The notes beneath the pieces are model-generated. The model was not told where the DNA came from, searched no databases, and saw only the letters and a list, made by a program, of their open reading frames with translations. The position numbers were made by a program, and so were the translations under genes. A DNA stretch of 64,000 bases from Edaphobacter sp. (GTDB lineage Bacteria > Acidobacteriota > Terriglobia > Terriglobales > Acidobacteriaceae), in assembly GCF_028283685.1 (NCBI RefSeq), contig NZ_JAPWKF010000001.1, positions 1 through 64,000 of the forward strand, given 5' to 3'. Positions 1-9,443 of this stretch are shown here, piece by piece. Within the stretch, counting starts at the first letter, position 1. Each line of letters starts with the position of its first letter.

Positions 1-474
1 CCGCCATAGATTCCAAAGACTTAAGTTGGAATCTTGAGCGGACAGCAAAGACCCTGAAGAAAAAGTATCTTCCTCCTGGGCAAGTAACGAGGCAAAAGTT
101 GGGCTCCCTACGAAGAGGGAGCCATCGTCGTTTTTGCGGTCAGCGGGGAAGCAGAGTTTGCTCGCTGGAATAACGAACAGATCGTTGAAGTGACACAGCG
201 GCTTTCGTTTAGCGTCCTGTTGACCTGTTGTTAGGCCTCAAGAGTGATTCGGTTGTTGGTATGGCGCAGAGTCCTGAATGACCGTCACGCTCTCTCCGCC
301 TTCATGATTTCGCTGACGAAGATGTAGTAGTCGTCTGGTATTAGAATCTGATATCAAACTTCGCGCGATCAATCCTTAATGGATGCCGAATAGCTATGCA
401 CTCAGGGATGAACGATATGTCGTCTCCTCATCATTGATCCGCAAGAAGGTGCGACACCTTTCCGGTCCCTCTTC
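1..474. other. left-edge region without a supported gene
   Basis: I see no gene I can support here. A hairpin at 102..123 may end a gene lying to the left. The third + frame is open from the edge to about 172 but runs through that hairpin and gives no recognisable protein. On the minus strand, codons from about 353 down to 285 give a 22-residue peptide with a coding look (it includes DDYYIFVSEIM) but it is closed by stops on both sides, so at most it is a relic. Confidence 0.4.
102..123 (+). terminator. candidate hairpin terminator
   Basis: Perfect 8-bp stem GGCTCCCT / AGGGAGCC with a 6-nt loop, followed about 10 nt later by a TTTTT run. It could end a gene that lies left of the window. The separation between stem and T-run is longer than usual for an intrinsic terminator. 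Confidence 0.35.
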
Positions 475-1038
475 TTATGGGGCTGTGGAAACCTGCGAGA
501 GTCTTCGATTCAGTAGACTTCCGCCGATGAGAAAGTAAATTGCCCCGAAGATGGCATAGCCTCCCATGTCTTTCGCGTGAAGTTTTCCGCTAAGACCACC
601 GAGCACAAACGCGATGCCTGCCGCAGTGGATTGCGCGCCGCTCAGGATCATCGCCCATTGACCGCCGAGCTGCTTGCGGCGAATGAGCCCGGCAACGAGC
701 TGTAGCAGGCCAGCTGCGAATGCCCACGCACCGAAGATTGCGATGGAAAAAGCAGGCTTACTAAAGACCGTTAGCGTGATACCGAGAGCAGTCGCCGTAC
801 CCAGAAGTGCATTGATAACCTGCGAATTCCTTGCGCTTCCGGTCACGCCAGAGGTCTTCAGATCGTAGAGAGTGCAGGCGACATCCCATAGCGGGTATAC
901 GATCAGCAACGCGGCAGCAAAACGCGGCTGCGTGAGGGCCGTTGAGAGCACGCCCGCGGCCCAGATGAGTTGGAACATTGTTCGGATGAAGTACAGATTC
1001 CGCAACGAGCGGGCTGATTGAAAGGAGTTCGTTTGCAT
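475..1038 (-). CDS. small multi-spanning membrane protein, DUF308/HdeD-like
   Basis: 187 residues with about six hydrophobic segments and short polar loops, the pattern of HdeD/DUF308-type inner-membrane proteins. No catalytic motif is visible. The start is supported by a purine-rich AAGGAG-like stretch just upstream on the minus strand. It lies 68 bp downstream of the TetR gene ending at 1107 and in the same direction, so the two are probably one autoregulated unit and this protein is the likely target of that regulator. The substrate or stress is unknown; function is inferred only from topology. Confidence 0.6.
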   Translation of the reverse strand: MQTNSFQSARSLRNLYFIRTMFQLIWAAGVLSTALTQPRFAAALLIVYPLWDVACTLYDLKTSGVTGSARNSQVINALLGTATALGITLTVFSKPAFSIAIFGAWAFAAGLLQLVAGLIRRKQLGGQWAMILSGAQSTAAGIAFVLGGLSGKLHAKDMGGYAIFGAIYFLIGGSLLNRRLSQVSTAP

Positions 1039-1106
1039 GATGTCTCGCTATCTTCTAGTAGGTAGGTTTTTGAGGTGAGACGAGGCGCATGGATCGGCCT
1101 CGATGG

Positions 1107-1688
1107 TTAGTGTTTTGCGGCAGCGATGCGCTTAAGTGCGCCTGTCGTAACGATCTGGAAGACGTCGCAGCCACCAGTGGCGCGCGCAGAGAGCATCGAT
1201 CCATGCACAATAGCCATCAACGTCTGGGCTTCTGTTGCCACCGAATCCTGCAGCTTGATGACGCCTGCCTTTACGCCTGCCTTCAAGGTTTGTTCCATCC
1301 ATTTACCCAATGCACTGAAATGGAGATGCACTTCGATTTGCACTTCCTCCGGCAATGACGGGAGCTCCGCTCCCATGAGCGCAGCAACGCAGAACGGCAC
1401 GGTCTGCCGCCGGATACACCCCTCCCAGTGTTGAACGTAGGCCTGAAGGCGTTTCCAGGGATTTGCGATCTGCTGGTCGAGCTGTTCGGTTGCCTCAATT
1501 AGCCTTTCTCGATGCGACCTGAGAACGGCTGCAGCAAGCCCCGCCTTTGTCGGGAAGTGATGATGGATGCTCGGCTTTCTGATCTGCACTGCTTCCGCGA
1601 TATCTGCGTAGCTGAAAGCCGAATATCCTCTTTCAACCATCAATGCCTCTGCCGTTTTCAGAATCCGTTCCGCCATTTCTCCGTGCAT
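1107..1688 (-). CDS. TetR/AcrR-family transcriptional regulator
   Basis: About 193 residues. The N-terminal helix-turn-helix is clear (ADIAEAVQIRKPSIHHHFPTKAGL), followed by an all-helical ligand-binding domain with a short HWEGC segment typical of the TetR C-terminal class around YcdC/AefR-like proteins. The frame is open back to 1724, but I place the start at the ATG at 1688 (or the ATG at 1676) because the upstream stretch contains a palindrome that fits an operator and the DNA-binding domain starts right after. It probably represses itself and the membrane protein downstream. Ligand unknown. Confidence 0.8.
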   Translation of the reverse strand: MHGEMAERILKTAEALMVERGYSAFSYADIAEAVQIRKPSIHHHFPTKAGLAAAVLRSHRERLIEATEQLDQQIANPWKRLQAYVQHWEGCIRRQTVPFCVAALMGAELPSLPEEVQIEVHLHFSALGKWMEQTLKAGVKAGVIKLQDSVATEAQTLMAIVHGSMLSARATGGCDVFQIVTTGALKRIAAAKH

Positions 1689-1695
1689 GCTAAGT

Positions 1696-1724
1696 AGACT
1701 ACCAACTAGTCGGTATGGTCGCAA
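1696..1724 (-). promoter_or_regulatory. putative promoter with TetR operator
   Basis: A near-perfect palindrome ACCAACTAGTCGGT at 1701..1714 (one mismatched pair) sits 13 bp before the chosen start of the TetR gene. On the minus strand TTGCGA (1724..1719) and TAGTCT (1701..1696) are 17 bp apart, so the palindrome would fill the spacer of a sigma70-type promoter, a classic autorepression geometry. The -10 match is weak. Confidence 0.45.
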
Positions 1725-1884
1725 AATCTTTCGCCAGCCTATATCGTGACCTGCATTCAGTGTGTGACTGGTAAATTAATACCTTGCCCTGGCTTCTGAG
1801 CACTCACCAAAGCCATCGACGCTAGAGAATAGAAAGCTTATTCATTCCGTTCGGGAGTAGCTCGCGTAGAGTGTTATTTCCGCT

Positions 1885-2568
1885 CTAAAGAAGTGGGGGC
1901 GCGCTCATCGCATGCAGTTTATCCCCAAGATGCTCGCGGACCTCGCGTTCGATTTTGCGGCGAATTTCGCTCTCGCTCGATCCGATGGGATCGAAAAACA
2001 GATTGATTGCCGTTCCATCGAGGATCGCACCGAACGAGGCGATGGCCCGCCGACGCTCGAGAGTATCCTCAATGTGTAGTTCTGGAATTAGGTCCCGTGT
2101 GCTGCTGGACCCCTGATAGCACATCGCCGTATGCAGTTCCGCGAGACGTTCCTGTCGGTGGGGATGACGGAGGGTGAACAGCTTGAACTCAATGTGGAGC
2201 AACATGCGCTGCCGATCATGGACCAGATCGACGAGTCTATCCGTCAATACTTGGGCACGCTCTTCCAAAGAAGAACTCGGACTTAACTTAAGCTTGTAAG
2301 TTTCATAGTCCTGTGAAAGGTCCTCTGCAATGAGGGCAAAGAACAGATCTTCTTTGTCTTCGAAATTAGCGTAGAGGGCGCCACGCGTTTTGCCAGCCGC
2401 TTGAGCAATTTCTTCCAACTTTGCCACAGCAAAACCGTCTCGTGCAAAAATGAACCGCGCCGCATTAAGTAGATCTTGGCGAGTTTGAATCGCACGTTCC
2501 TGCGTATGCGGGGGAGAGGATTTCCGCTGGCTTTCTTTGGTTCTTCGCCTCTTTAATGAATCGGTCAT
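1885..2568 (-). CDS. TetR/AcrR-family regulator of the adjacent RND pump
   Basis: 227 residues from the ATG at 2568. A basic N-terminal tail is followed by a TetR helix-turn-helix (LEEIAQAAGKTRGALYANFEDK) and a helical effector domain. It is divergent from the RND efflux operon that starts at 2672, the usual position of a local pump repressor such as AcrR. The frame extends upstream to 2604, but that start would lie inside the AcrR-box-like palindrome at 2594..2609, so the downstream ATG is preferred. Role as pump repressor is inferred from position and operator; the inducer is not known. Confidence 0.8.
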   Translation of the reverse strand: MTDSLKRRRTKESQRKSSPPHTQERAIQTRQDLLNAARFIFARDGFAVAKLEEIAQAAGKTRGALYANFEDKEDLFFALIAEDLSQDYETYKLKLSPSSSLEERAQVLTDRLVDLVHDRQRMLLHIEFKLFTLRHPHRQERLAELHTAMCYQGSSSTRDLIPELHIEDTLERRRAIASFGAILDGTAINLFFDPIGSSESEIRRKIEREVREHLGDKLHAMSAPPLL

Positions 2569-2593
2569 CGTTCCTAAGCATCCATTTAGCAAG

Positions 2594-2609
2594 CATACAT
2601 CCATGTATG
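2594..2609. promoter_or_regulatory. AcrR-like operator between tetR and RND operon
   Basis: Perfect 7-bp inverted repeat CATACAT-CC-ATGTATG in the 103-bp divergent region. E. coli AcrR binds a site containing CATACAT and ATGTATG half-sites with a longer spacer, so the half-sites agree with a known TetR-family operator. It lies 26 bp before the regulator start and about 60 bp before the adaptor start, suitable for controlling both directions. Confidence 0.6.
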
Positions 2610-2671
2610 TTATCTACTATTATTCGTAAGAGCCTCATCGGTTCGGCAAGATATTTGAGCAAGGAGTTTCA

Positions 2672-3913
2672 ATGCGCTTCCAGACGAGCCCTCCCGCCGC
2701 ATCGGCGAGCAAAAGCGACCGCAATATGCAGACGACCGGAGGACTGGTGCTCTCCGCCGTCCTGTTACTCTTTTCGACCGGCTGCGAGAAGCAGCAGGCG
2801 CCGCCAGCCACGGGCCCTTTGCCGGTCTCGGTCATCACCGTCCATACAACTGACGTTCCACTCCGCAACGAGTGGGTGGGAACGATGGACGGATACGTTA
2901 ATGCTCAGATTCAGCCACAGGTAAGCGGATACCTCATCAAGCAGACCTACCGTGAAGGCTCTGTGGTGAGCAAGGGGCAAGTCCTTTTCCAGATTGATCC
3001 TCGGCCGTTCCAGGCCGCCCTGGACCAAGCAGAGGGCCAGGTTGGTCAGGCAGAGGGAGCGTTGGGGCAGGCGAAGGCCCAGCTTCAGCTCGCCGAGATT
3101 AATGTGAATCGTGACGCGCCTCTAGCGGAGCAGCGCGCGATTGCTCAGAGCCAGCTGGACAATGATAAGCAGACAGCTGCGCAGCAGGCCGCGAACGTGC
3201 GTGCAGCCGAAGCACAGATCGCCACTGCGCGAGCCGCGGTAGAAACGGCCAAACTGAACCTGGGATTCACGCAAGTACGCTCACTCATCTCCGGCGTTGC
3301 GGGTCAGGCGACCACCCAGGTTGGCAACCTTGTAGGTCCGAACGCGGTGCTGACTGCTGTCTCGCAGATGAATCCGATCAAGGTATATTTCTCGATCAGC
3401 GACAGCGAGTACCTTGCCCTCTCGACCCTGAAGGGTAAAACGAGCGATCTGTTAAGCAGCTCTGCGGACTTGCCTCTCACCCTCACTCTGTCGAATGGCG
3501 ACAAGTACGAGAGCAAGGGCCACATCGTGTACGTTGATCGCCAGTTGAACGTTCAAACCGGCGCGATCCGCGTCGCCGCGTCGTTCCCGAATCCGGGCAA
3601 CGTTCTTCGCCCAGGACAGTTCGGCCGCATTTCGGCAGAGACACACGTGCAGCGGAACGCGATTTTGGTGCCGCAGGCTGCGATCCAGGAACTGCAGGGT
3701 ACTCAACAGGCCTACATCGTAGGCCCGGATGACAAGGTCAAGGTCGTCAATGTCACCCTCGGCTCGCAGGTTGGCACCGATTGGGTAGTCGAAGGCGGCC
3801 TGCCTGCGGGTTCAAAGCTCATCGTTGACAACATTCAAAAGCTGCGCGCAGGCGTACCGGTGTCTCCGCACGCTGCGTCACCCGTGGCCGCATCAGACGC
3901 GGCTGGGAGATAA
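2672..3913 (+). CDS. RND efflux periplasmic adaptor (AcrA/MexA-like lipoprotein)
   Basis: 413 residues. Membrane-fusion protein that links the inner-membrane pump to the outer-membrane channel. Start chosen from a strong AAGGAG (2661..2666) five bases upstream. The N-terminus is a somewhat long lipoprotein signal ending in a lipobox FSTGC with Cys38. Then come the biotinyl-lipoyl half motifs, an alpha-helical hairpin rich in Gln/Ala (about 110-190), and the beta-barrel and membrane-proximal domains. First gene of a three-gene operon; two bases separate it from the transporter gene. A second ATG at 2726 would give a shorter signal but lacks a ribosome-binding site. Confidence 0.92.
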   Translation: MRFQTSPPAASASKSDRNMQTTGGLVLSAVLLLFSTGCEKQQAPPATGPLPVSVITVHTTDVPLRNEWVGTMDGYVNAQIQPQVSGYLIKQTYREGSVVSKGQVLFQIDPRPFQAALDQAEGQVGQAEGALGQAKAQLQLAEINVNRDAPLAEQRAIAQSQLDNDKQTAAQQAANVRAAEAQIATARAAVETAKLNLGFTQVRSLISGVAGQATTQVGNLVGPNAVLTAVSQMNPIKVYFSISDSEYLALSTLKGKTSDLLSSSADLPLTLTLSNGDKYESKGHIVYVDRQLNVQTGAIRVAASFPNPGNVLRPGQFGRISAETHVQRNAILVPQAAIQELQGTQQAYIVGPDDKVKVVNVTLGSQVGTDWVVEGGLPAGSKLIVDNIQKLRAGVPVSPHAASPVAASDAAGR

Positions 3914-3915
3914 GC

Positions 3916-6900
3916 ATGTCGAAATTCTTTATTCGTAGGCCAATTGTGGCCATTGTCATCGCGATCCTCACCACCATCATTGGTGTGGTGTCGATGCTGA
4001 CACTGCCGACAGCACAGTTTCCCGACATCGCCCCGCCAGAAATCAACGTTACGGCCAACTATGCTGGCGCCGATGCGAAGACTTTGCTGCAGGCGGTATC
4101 CACGCCGTTGGAGCAACAGATCACCGGCGTCGACAACATGATCTACATGTACTCGGTGAACGCGAACAACGGCCAGTCGCAGATCTTTGTCGACTTCGAT
4201 GTTAAGACGAACCCCGATACTGACCAGATTCTGACGCAGCTCCGTGTATCGCAGGCCCAGGCCCAATTGCCGGTGCAGGCGACTGTCGGTGGCATCACCG
4301 TGCAGAAGTCGTTGACTTCACCGCTGATGATCGTCGCGCTCTCGTCACCCGAAAACAAGTACGACGCGCAATTCCTCACAAACTACGCGATCATTAAGCT
4401 ACAGGACGAAATTACACGCGTCCCCGGCGTGGCACGCGTGCAGGTGTTTGGCGGACAGTACGCATTACGCGTCTGGGTGCAGCCGGACAAACTCGCGAAG
4501 CTCGGTGTGACCGCAACGGAGATTATTGCGGCGCTGCAGACACAGAACAACGTGAACCCTGCCGGCCAAGTGGGCGGCGACCCTGCTCCCAAGGGCCAGC
4601 AGTTCACGTATACCGTCCGAACAGAAGGCCGTCTGGTTACCCCGGAGGAGTTCGGCAAGATCGTAGTGCGCGCCAATGCCGATGGCTCCGTGCTGCACCT
4701 GAGCGATGTAGCTCGCGTCGAGATGGGCCAGCAGTTCTATACCCTGAACGGCCGTTATAACAAGGCTCCGGCCGGCGTATTTGGTGTCTATCAACTTCCG
4801 GGCTCGAACGCTGTGCAAGTTGCAAAGGATGTGAACCAGCGGATGGAGACACTCTCCAAGAGCTTTCCCGCCGGGCTGAAATATGATATTCCACTCGACA
4901 CCACCAAGGCAGTTACGGCAGGCTTACATGAAATCGTACTGACACTGTTTGAGGCTCTAGCCCTCGTCGTCGTCGTCGTGTACATCTTCCTGCAGGGCTG
5001 GCGCGCGACATTGATCCCGCTACTGGCCGTCCCTGTCTCGTTGATCGGCACCTTCATCATCTTTCCCCTCCTGGGCTTCTCTATCAACACGCTCTCCCTA
5101 TTCGGGCTCGTGCTGGCGATCGGCCTGGTAGTCGATGACGCCATCATCGTCGTGGAAGCCGTTGAGCACCATATTGACCAGGGAATGAGTCCGCAGGATG
5201 CGACCATCAGGGCAATGGAAGAGGTGGGAGGCCCTGTTGTGGCCATCGCACTGATTCTTGCCGCAGTCTTTATTCCGACGGCAGCGATCCCCGGTATTAC
5301 CGGCCGCCTGTATCAACAGTTTGCGATCACAATTGCTATCTCGGTTCTGATCTCAGCGTTTAACGCGTTGACGCTCAGCCCCGCGCTTGCCTCGCTCCTT
5401 TTGAAGCCGACGAACAAAGAGAAGAAAAAAGGCCTACTCGGACGTTTCTTCGAATTGTTCAACAAGTTCTTCGGTCGTGCTACCGACAACTATGTCTCGA
5501 CTTCGAGCGTGCTCCTGCATAAGGCCGGTTTCTCCATGCTGGCGCTGGTTGCGGTAGCTGTCATCTCTGTGCTTTTGGGAGCTCGCTTGCCGACGGGCTT
5601 TATCCCTACAGAAGATCAGGGCTATGCTTTCGTCTCCCTGCAGCTTCCGGACGCCTCGTCGCTCCAGCGTACCGACGAAGCTGCGCTCAAGGTATCTGAT
5701 GCCTTGATGAAGACACCGGGAGTCGGCGGCGTCATCCAGGTCAACGGATTCAGCCTGCTGACGCAGACGCAGAGCACAAACACTGCGTTCTTCTTCGTTT
5801 CATTGAAAGACTGGGACGTTCGTAAATCGAAGGAAGAGCAGTTCGGCGCGATCCAGCAGAACGTCGCAAAGCTACTAAGTATGAATCCGGATGGCATTGC
5901 GTTCAGCTTCCCTCCGCCATCGATCCCAGGCGTTGGCACATCGGGCGGTGTGACGTTTGTGTTGGAGGACCGCTCGGGCAACGACGATCCGACCTACCTA
6001 ACGAAGAACCTTGGCGCGTTCTTGGGCGCCCTGAAGAGTCGTCACGAAATTCTCGCTTCGGTTCCTGCGTACCTTCCCGCTGTGCCGCAGATTTACGCTT
6101 CAGTGGACAAGGACAAGGTCGTTCAGCAGCAGGTGCAGCTTTCAGACGTGTATGCAACCATGCAGACATTCATGGGCGGCTACCTCGCCAACTACTTCAA
6201 TCGATTTGGGCGCCAATGGCAGACCTACGTCGAAGCTGAGTCCAACACAAGAAGTAAGATTCAAAACATCAATCAGTTTTATGTACGAAGCGCTAACGGA
6301 GGGCAAGTTCCTCTAGCTTCGCTGATCAACATTAAGAAGATCAATGGGCCGGAGTTCATCCTTCGCTTTAATGAATACAACGCGGTGCAAATCACGATTG
6401 TGGGAGCCCCTGGGTACAGCTCCGGACAAGTCATGAAGGCGCTGGAAGACACCTTTCACCAGACGATGCCTTCTGATATGGGCTTCGACTACTCAGGTAT
6501 GTCGTATCAGGAAGACAAAGCAGCGAAGGGCCTGCCGTCATGGGTCGTCTTCGGCTTGTCTATCCTCTTCGTCTTCCTGATCCTCGCAGCTCAATATGAG
6601 AGCTGGACGTTGCCGTTCAGCGTGCTGCTTAGTACACCGGTAGCCATTCTTGGCGCCTACGTCGCCTTGAATATGCGCGCACTGGAGAACGACGTCTTCG
6701 CAACCATCGGTCTGATTATGTTGATCGGCCTTTCCGCGAAGAACGCCATTCTGATCGTCGAGTTCGCCAAGAGTAACTATGAGAACGGCCAAAGCATTGC
6801 CGACGCAGCGTTGAACGCAGCCCGGCTCCGTCTTCGCCCGATCATCATGACAGCACTGGCCTTCATCTGTGGTTGCTTGCCGCTCTGGTTTGCGTCAGGT

Positions 6901-7134
6901 GCCGGTGGTGTCTCGCGTCAGATTCTGGGTACGGTTGTCGTGGGCGGCATGTTGCTTTCGACAGCGCTCGGCATCCTCTTCGTTCCTGTAACCTTCTCGT
7001 TCGTCGAGTACGTATCGCACCGCTATACCAAGGGCGGTAAGGGAACGACCATGGACTCCGAACACGATATCGACCCCCGCGAACTCGGTAAACAGGCTGG
7101 CATAGACCAGCCCAAAAAGGGAGATCACGCATGA
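3916..7134 (+). CDS. RND efflux inner-membrane transporter, HAE1 family (AcrB/MexB-like)
   Basis: 1072 residues, the usual size. Proton-driven drug/solute exporter forming trimers in the inner membrane. The N-terminus (SKFFIRRPIVA) and two internally duplicated halves of six membrane segments with large periplasmic loops are typical. Proton-relay residues are visible: the DD pair in GLVVDDAIIVVE (TM4) and the Lys in SAKNAILIVEF (TM10). The central loop has the AcrB docking region. Located between adaptor and outer-membrane factor genes; its stop overlaps the next start by 4 bp. Substrates cannot be read from sequence; HAE1 membership suggests amphiphilic or hydrophobic compounds. Confidence 0.95.
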   Translation: MSKFFIRRPIVAIVIAILTTIIGVVSMLTLPTAQFPDIAPPEINVTANYAGADAKTLLQAVSTPLEQQITGVDNMIYMYSVNANNGQSQIFVDFDVKTNPDTDQILTQLRVSQAQAQLPVQATVGGITVQKSLTSPLMIVALSSPENKYDAQFLTNYAIIKLQDEITRVPGVARVQVFGGQYALRVWVQPDKLAKLGVTATEIIAALQTQNNVNPAGQVGGDPAPKGQQFTYTVRTEGRLVTPEEFGKIVVRANADGSVLHLSDVARVEMGQQFYTLNGRYNKAPAGVFGVYQLPGSNAVQVAKDVNQRMETLSKSFPAGLKYDIPLDTTKAVTAGLHEIVLTLFEALALVVVVVYIFLQGWRATLIPLLAVPVSLIGTFIIFPLLGFSINTLSLFGLVLAIGLVVDDAIIVVEAVEHHIDQGMSPQDATIRAMEEVGGPVVAIALILAAVFIPTAAIPGITGRLYQQFAITIAISVLISAFNALTLSPALASLLLKPTNKEKKKGLLGRFFELFNKFFGRATDNYVSTSSVLLHKAGFSMLALVAVAVISVLLGARLPTGFIPTEDQGYAFVSLQLPDASSLQRTDEAALKVSDALMKTPGVGGVIQVNGFSLLTQTQSTNTAFFFVSLKDWDVRKSKEEQFGAIQQNVAKLLSMNPDGIAFSFPPPSIPGVGTSGGVTFVLEDRSGNDDPTYLTKNLGAFLGALKSRHEILASVPAYLPAVPQIYASVDKDKVVQQQVQLSDVYATMQTFMGGYLANYFNRFGRQWQTYVEAESNTRSKIQNINQFYVRSANGGQVPLASLINIKKINGPEFILRFNEYNAVQITIVGAPGYSSGQVMKALEDTFHQTMPSDMGFDYSGMSYQEDKAAKGLPSWVVFGLSILFVFLILAAQYESWTLPFSVLLSTPVAILGAYVALNMRALENDVFATIGLIMLIGLSAKNAILIVEFAKSNYENGQSIADAALNAARLRLRPIIMTALAFICGCLPLWFASGAGGVSRQILGTVVVGGMLLSTALGILFVPVTFSFVEYVSHRYTKGGKGTTMDSEHDIDPRELGKQAGIDQPKKGDHA

Positions 7135-8549
7135 AGGCTCTCGTGAAAAGTACAACCGCACTTCTCACCGGCGCGACTGCATTAGTGCTTGCGGGCTGCA
7201 ATATTGGCCCGAAGTACCAGCGGCCCCAGGTGCCGGCACCGCCTGCTTACCGAGGACCGGATGACACAGCAGTTTCGAGCGACGCAAAAGACTCTCTGGG
7301 TGACCAACAGTGGAGTGCAGTTTTTCGCGAGCCCGAACTGCAGGAGCTGATCAAGCAGGCGCTCGTCAACAATTATGATCTTCGCGTTGCAGCCCAAAAG
7401 GTGCTCGAAGCTCAGTCGCAGGTCCGCGTCACTCGTTCGGCCCAATTTCCTACCCTCAGTGTGGGTGGTAGCGGCCTCGGCGCAGAACTCCCCGATTCAC
7501 TCGGAAGTTCCCTCGGCGGCTCCAATCCACTGGTGGCGGGGAGCTTTAACCTATCTGCCTCTTGGAATCCGGACTTCTGGGGACTCTATCGCAAGCAGAC
7601 GGAAGCGGCGCGCGACCAGTTGCTGTCTCAGCAGTGGGCGCAACGGGCTGTTCGCATGTCGCTCGTAAGCCAGGTCGCGACGTCGTATTTCACTCTGCGC
7701 TCACTCGATCAGCAACTGGAGGTCGCCAAGCAAACGCTCAAGGCACGGCAGGACTCGGTCAAGCTGACAACGACCCTTGAGAAGGGTGGCTCCGCTCCTC
7801 TCTCTGATGTTCGCCAGGCTGAGCAGCTGCTCTACACGGCGAGCGCGCAGGTCCCTCAGTTGGAACAACTGATCCAGCAGCAAGAAAACACACTGAGATT
7901 TCTGCTAGGAGAGACACCTGGACCGGTCGTACACACCGATCCAAACGCCCTCTCGCCTGTCCCGCAAGACTTGCCTGTGGGCTTGCCATCACAACTCCTT
8001 GAACGTCGCCCCGACATCGAGCAAGCTGAAGCTCAACTGAAGGCTGCGAATGCTCAGATCGGAGTAGCGCGAGCACAGTTCTTCCCGCAACTCTCGATCA
8101 GCGCTTCGGGGGGCGTTGGCGGCGATAGTTTCTCAAACATGTTCGACACCGGTTCCAGAACGATCTACGGCATCGGTTCACTTACCCAGCCTATTTTTCA
8201 GGGTGGAAAGCTGCGCGGCCAATATGAGCTCTCGAAGCAGCAAAAAGAGGAGATGCTGCTCACCTATCAGAAGGCGATCATCACCGCCTTCCGTGATGTG
8301 TCGAACTCTCTCATTGCGGTCAATAAGGTTAGGGCTACGCGATCAGAGCAGCAGAAGCTGGTCGACGCTGCACAAGACTCCACAAGGCTCGCTCGCCTTC
8401 GCTATCAGGCAGGCTCAACTGGCTACCTGGAAGTGCTGACAACGGATACGAACCTATTCACCGCACGCCTTAACCTGATCAGTGCACAGCAGAACGAAGC
8501 ACTTTCTTTAGTTCAACTTTATCAGGCGCTCGGGGGCGGATGGCAGTAA
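7131..8549 (+). CDS. outer-membrane efflux lipoprotein, NodT/OprM family
   Basis: 472 residues. Lipoprotein signal with lipobox LAGC (Cys23) followed by the NodT/OprM signature IGPKYQRP, then the two repeated TolC-type coiled-coil and beta-strand units (repeat two begins near LLERRPDIEQAEAQL). It forms the outer-membrane channel for the pump encoded upstream. ATGA overlap with the transporter gene indicates translational coupling, and a strong hairpin 27 bp downstream closes the operon. Confidence 0.93.
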   Translation: MKALVKSTTALLTGATALVLAGCNIGPKYQRPQVPAPPAYRGPDDTAVSSDAKDSLGDQQWSAVFREPELQELIKQALVNNYDLRVAAQKVLEAQSQVRVTRSAQFPTLSVGGSGLGAELPDSLGSSLGGSNPLVAGSFNLSASWNPDFWGLYRKQTEAARDQLLSQQWAQRAVRMSLVSQVATSYFTLRSLDQQLEVAKQTLKARQDSVKLTTTLEKGGSAPLSDVRQAEQLLYTASAQVPQLEQLIQQQENTLRFLLGETPGPVVHTDPNALSPVPQDLPVGLPSQLLERRPDIEQAEAQLKAANAQIGVARAQFFPQLSISASGGVGGDSFSNMFDTGSRTIYGIGSLTQPIFQGGKLRGQYELSKQQKEEMLLTYQKAIITAFRDVSNSLIAVNKVRATRSEQQKLVDAAQDSTRLARLRYQAGSTGYLEVLTTDTNLFTARLNLISAQQNEALSLVQLYQALGGGWQ

Positions 8550-8576
8550 ATCGGTTTCTCTTGGAGCAGCTGTTTT

Positions 8577-8618
8577 AAGCCAAAAGGCCAGTCCGAGAGA
8601 GGACTGGCCTTTTGGCTT
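8577..8618 (+). terminator. hairpin terminator of the RND operon
   Basis: Perfect 18-bp stem, left arm AAGCCAAAAGGCCAGTCC (8577..8594), loop GAGAGA, right arm 8601..8618. It stands 27 bp after the stop of the last RND gene. There is no long T-run after it, so it may act as a transcript-end stabiliser or as a terminator through the internal TTTT of the stem. Confidence 0.65.
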
Positions 8619-8960
8619 GTATGAGCCCCATGCTCCAGGTCGATCGATTGGAGACTCTCGATTCACCGAGCGGCTAATGTCCAGTGAATGGAGATGAAAG
8701 GCAAGACTTGACGCTGAGTGAGGATCAGTATGATGTGATCACGATCGAACCGCGGCCTCCTTCAGCGCAAGAGTGACGAATTTATACTCATCGGCGCTTT
8801 ACTAGCAATTTGGGCGACAGGCGAGATGGTCTGAGAACGCATCGGGCGCAGTTAGCCAAAACCGTCCTCGATGGTCGAGCCGCCAATCGAATGGCCGATC
8901 CGCCGATATGAACAGGATTGGCACGGCATGTCTTATACACAAAGTGATAGAACGTTAAAC
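8619..8960. other. intergenic region upstream of marR
   Basis: 342 bp with no gene I can support. It must hold the promoter for the MarR gene, but I could not pick a convincing -35/-10 pair. The MarR reading frame is open to 8871, but the residues there do not look like part of the family. Confidence 0.4.
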
Positions 8961-9443
8961 ATGACTACCTCTGAAAAGATCTCTCTGGCATCGGCCATTA
9001 AACAGCGGCAACCGTTTAGGCTTCCAGAGCAGGAGCTGTATCTGAGCATCATGAAGACTGCTTCCGATCTCTCGCATCTGACGGATCAGTTCCTGCGTTC
9101 CTTCGAGATCACGCAGATTCAGTACAACGTGCTCCGGATTCTGCGGGGCGCTGGTCCGGCCGGTCTTTGTCGCAATGAGATCTCGGATCGCATGATTACG
9201 GCTGCGCCGGATATGAGCCGTCTGCTGGATCGTATGGAGAGAGCGGGCCTGATTCACCGTTCGCGTGATCGCGACGATAGAAGGCAGGTCGCCAGCACGA
9301 TTACGAAGGCGGGCGAAGCACTCCTGGATAAGGTGGATATTCCCTTGATGGAGTTTCATCGGGCGCAGTTCGATGGACTCAGCGGCAACAAGGTCAGCTC
9401 CGTGCTCGAGGTACTGGCGGAGATCCGCGCCCTGGCTATTTAG
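8961..9443 (+). CDS. MarR-family winged-helix regulator
   Basis: About 160 residues from the ATG at 8961. Family pattern: N-terminal dimerisation helix, then a winged helix with recognition segment (LCRNEISDRMITAAPDMSRLLDRMERAGLI) and wing residues RSRDRDDRRQ, matching the MarR DR-x-DRR motif. It stands alone: no divergent partner is within 300 bp on either side, so its target is unclear; the RND operon upstream or the GH3 gene downstream are possible. Alternative start at 8928. Confidence 0.82.
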   Translation: MTTSEKISLASAIKQRQPFRLPEQELYLSIMKTASDLSHLTDQFLRSFEITQIQYNVLRILRGAGPAGLCRNEISDRMITAAPDMSRLLDRMERAGLIHRSRDRDDRRQVASTITKAGEALLDKVDIPLMEFHRAQFDGLSGNKVSSVLEVLAEIRALAI

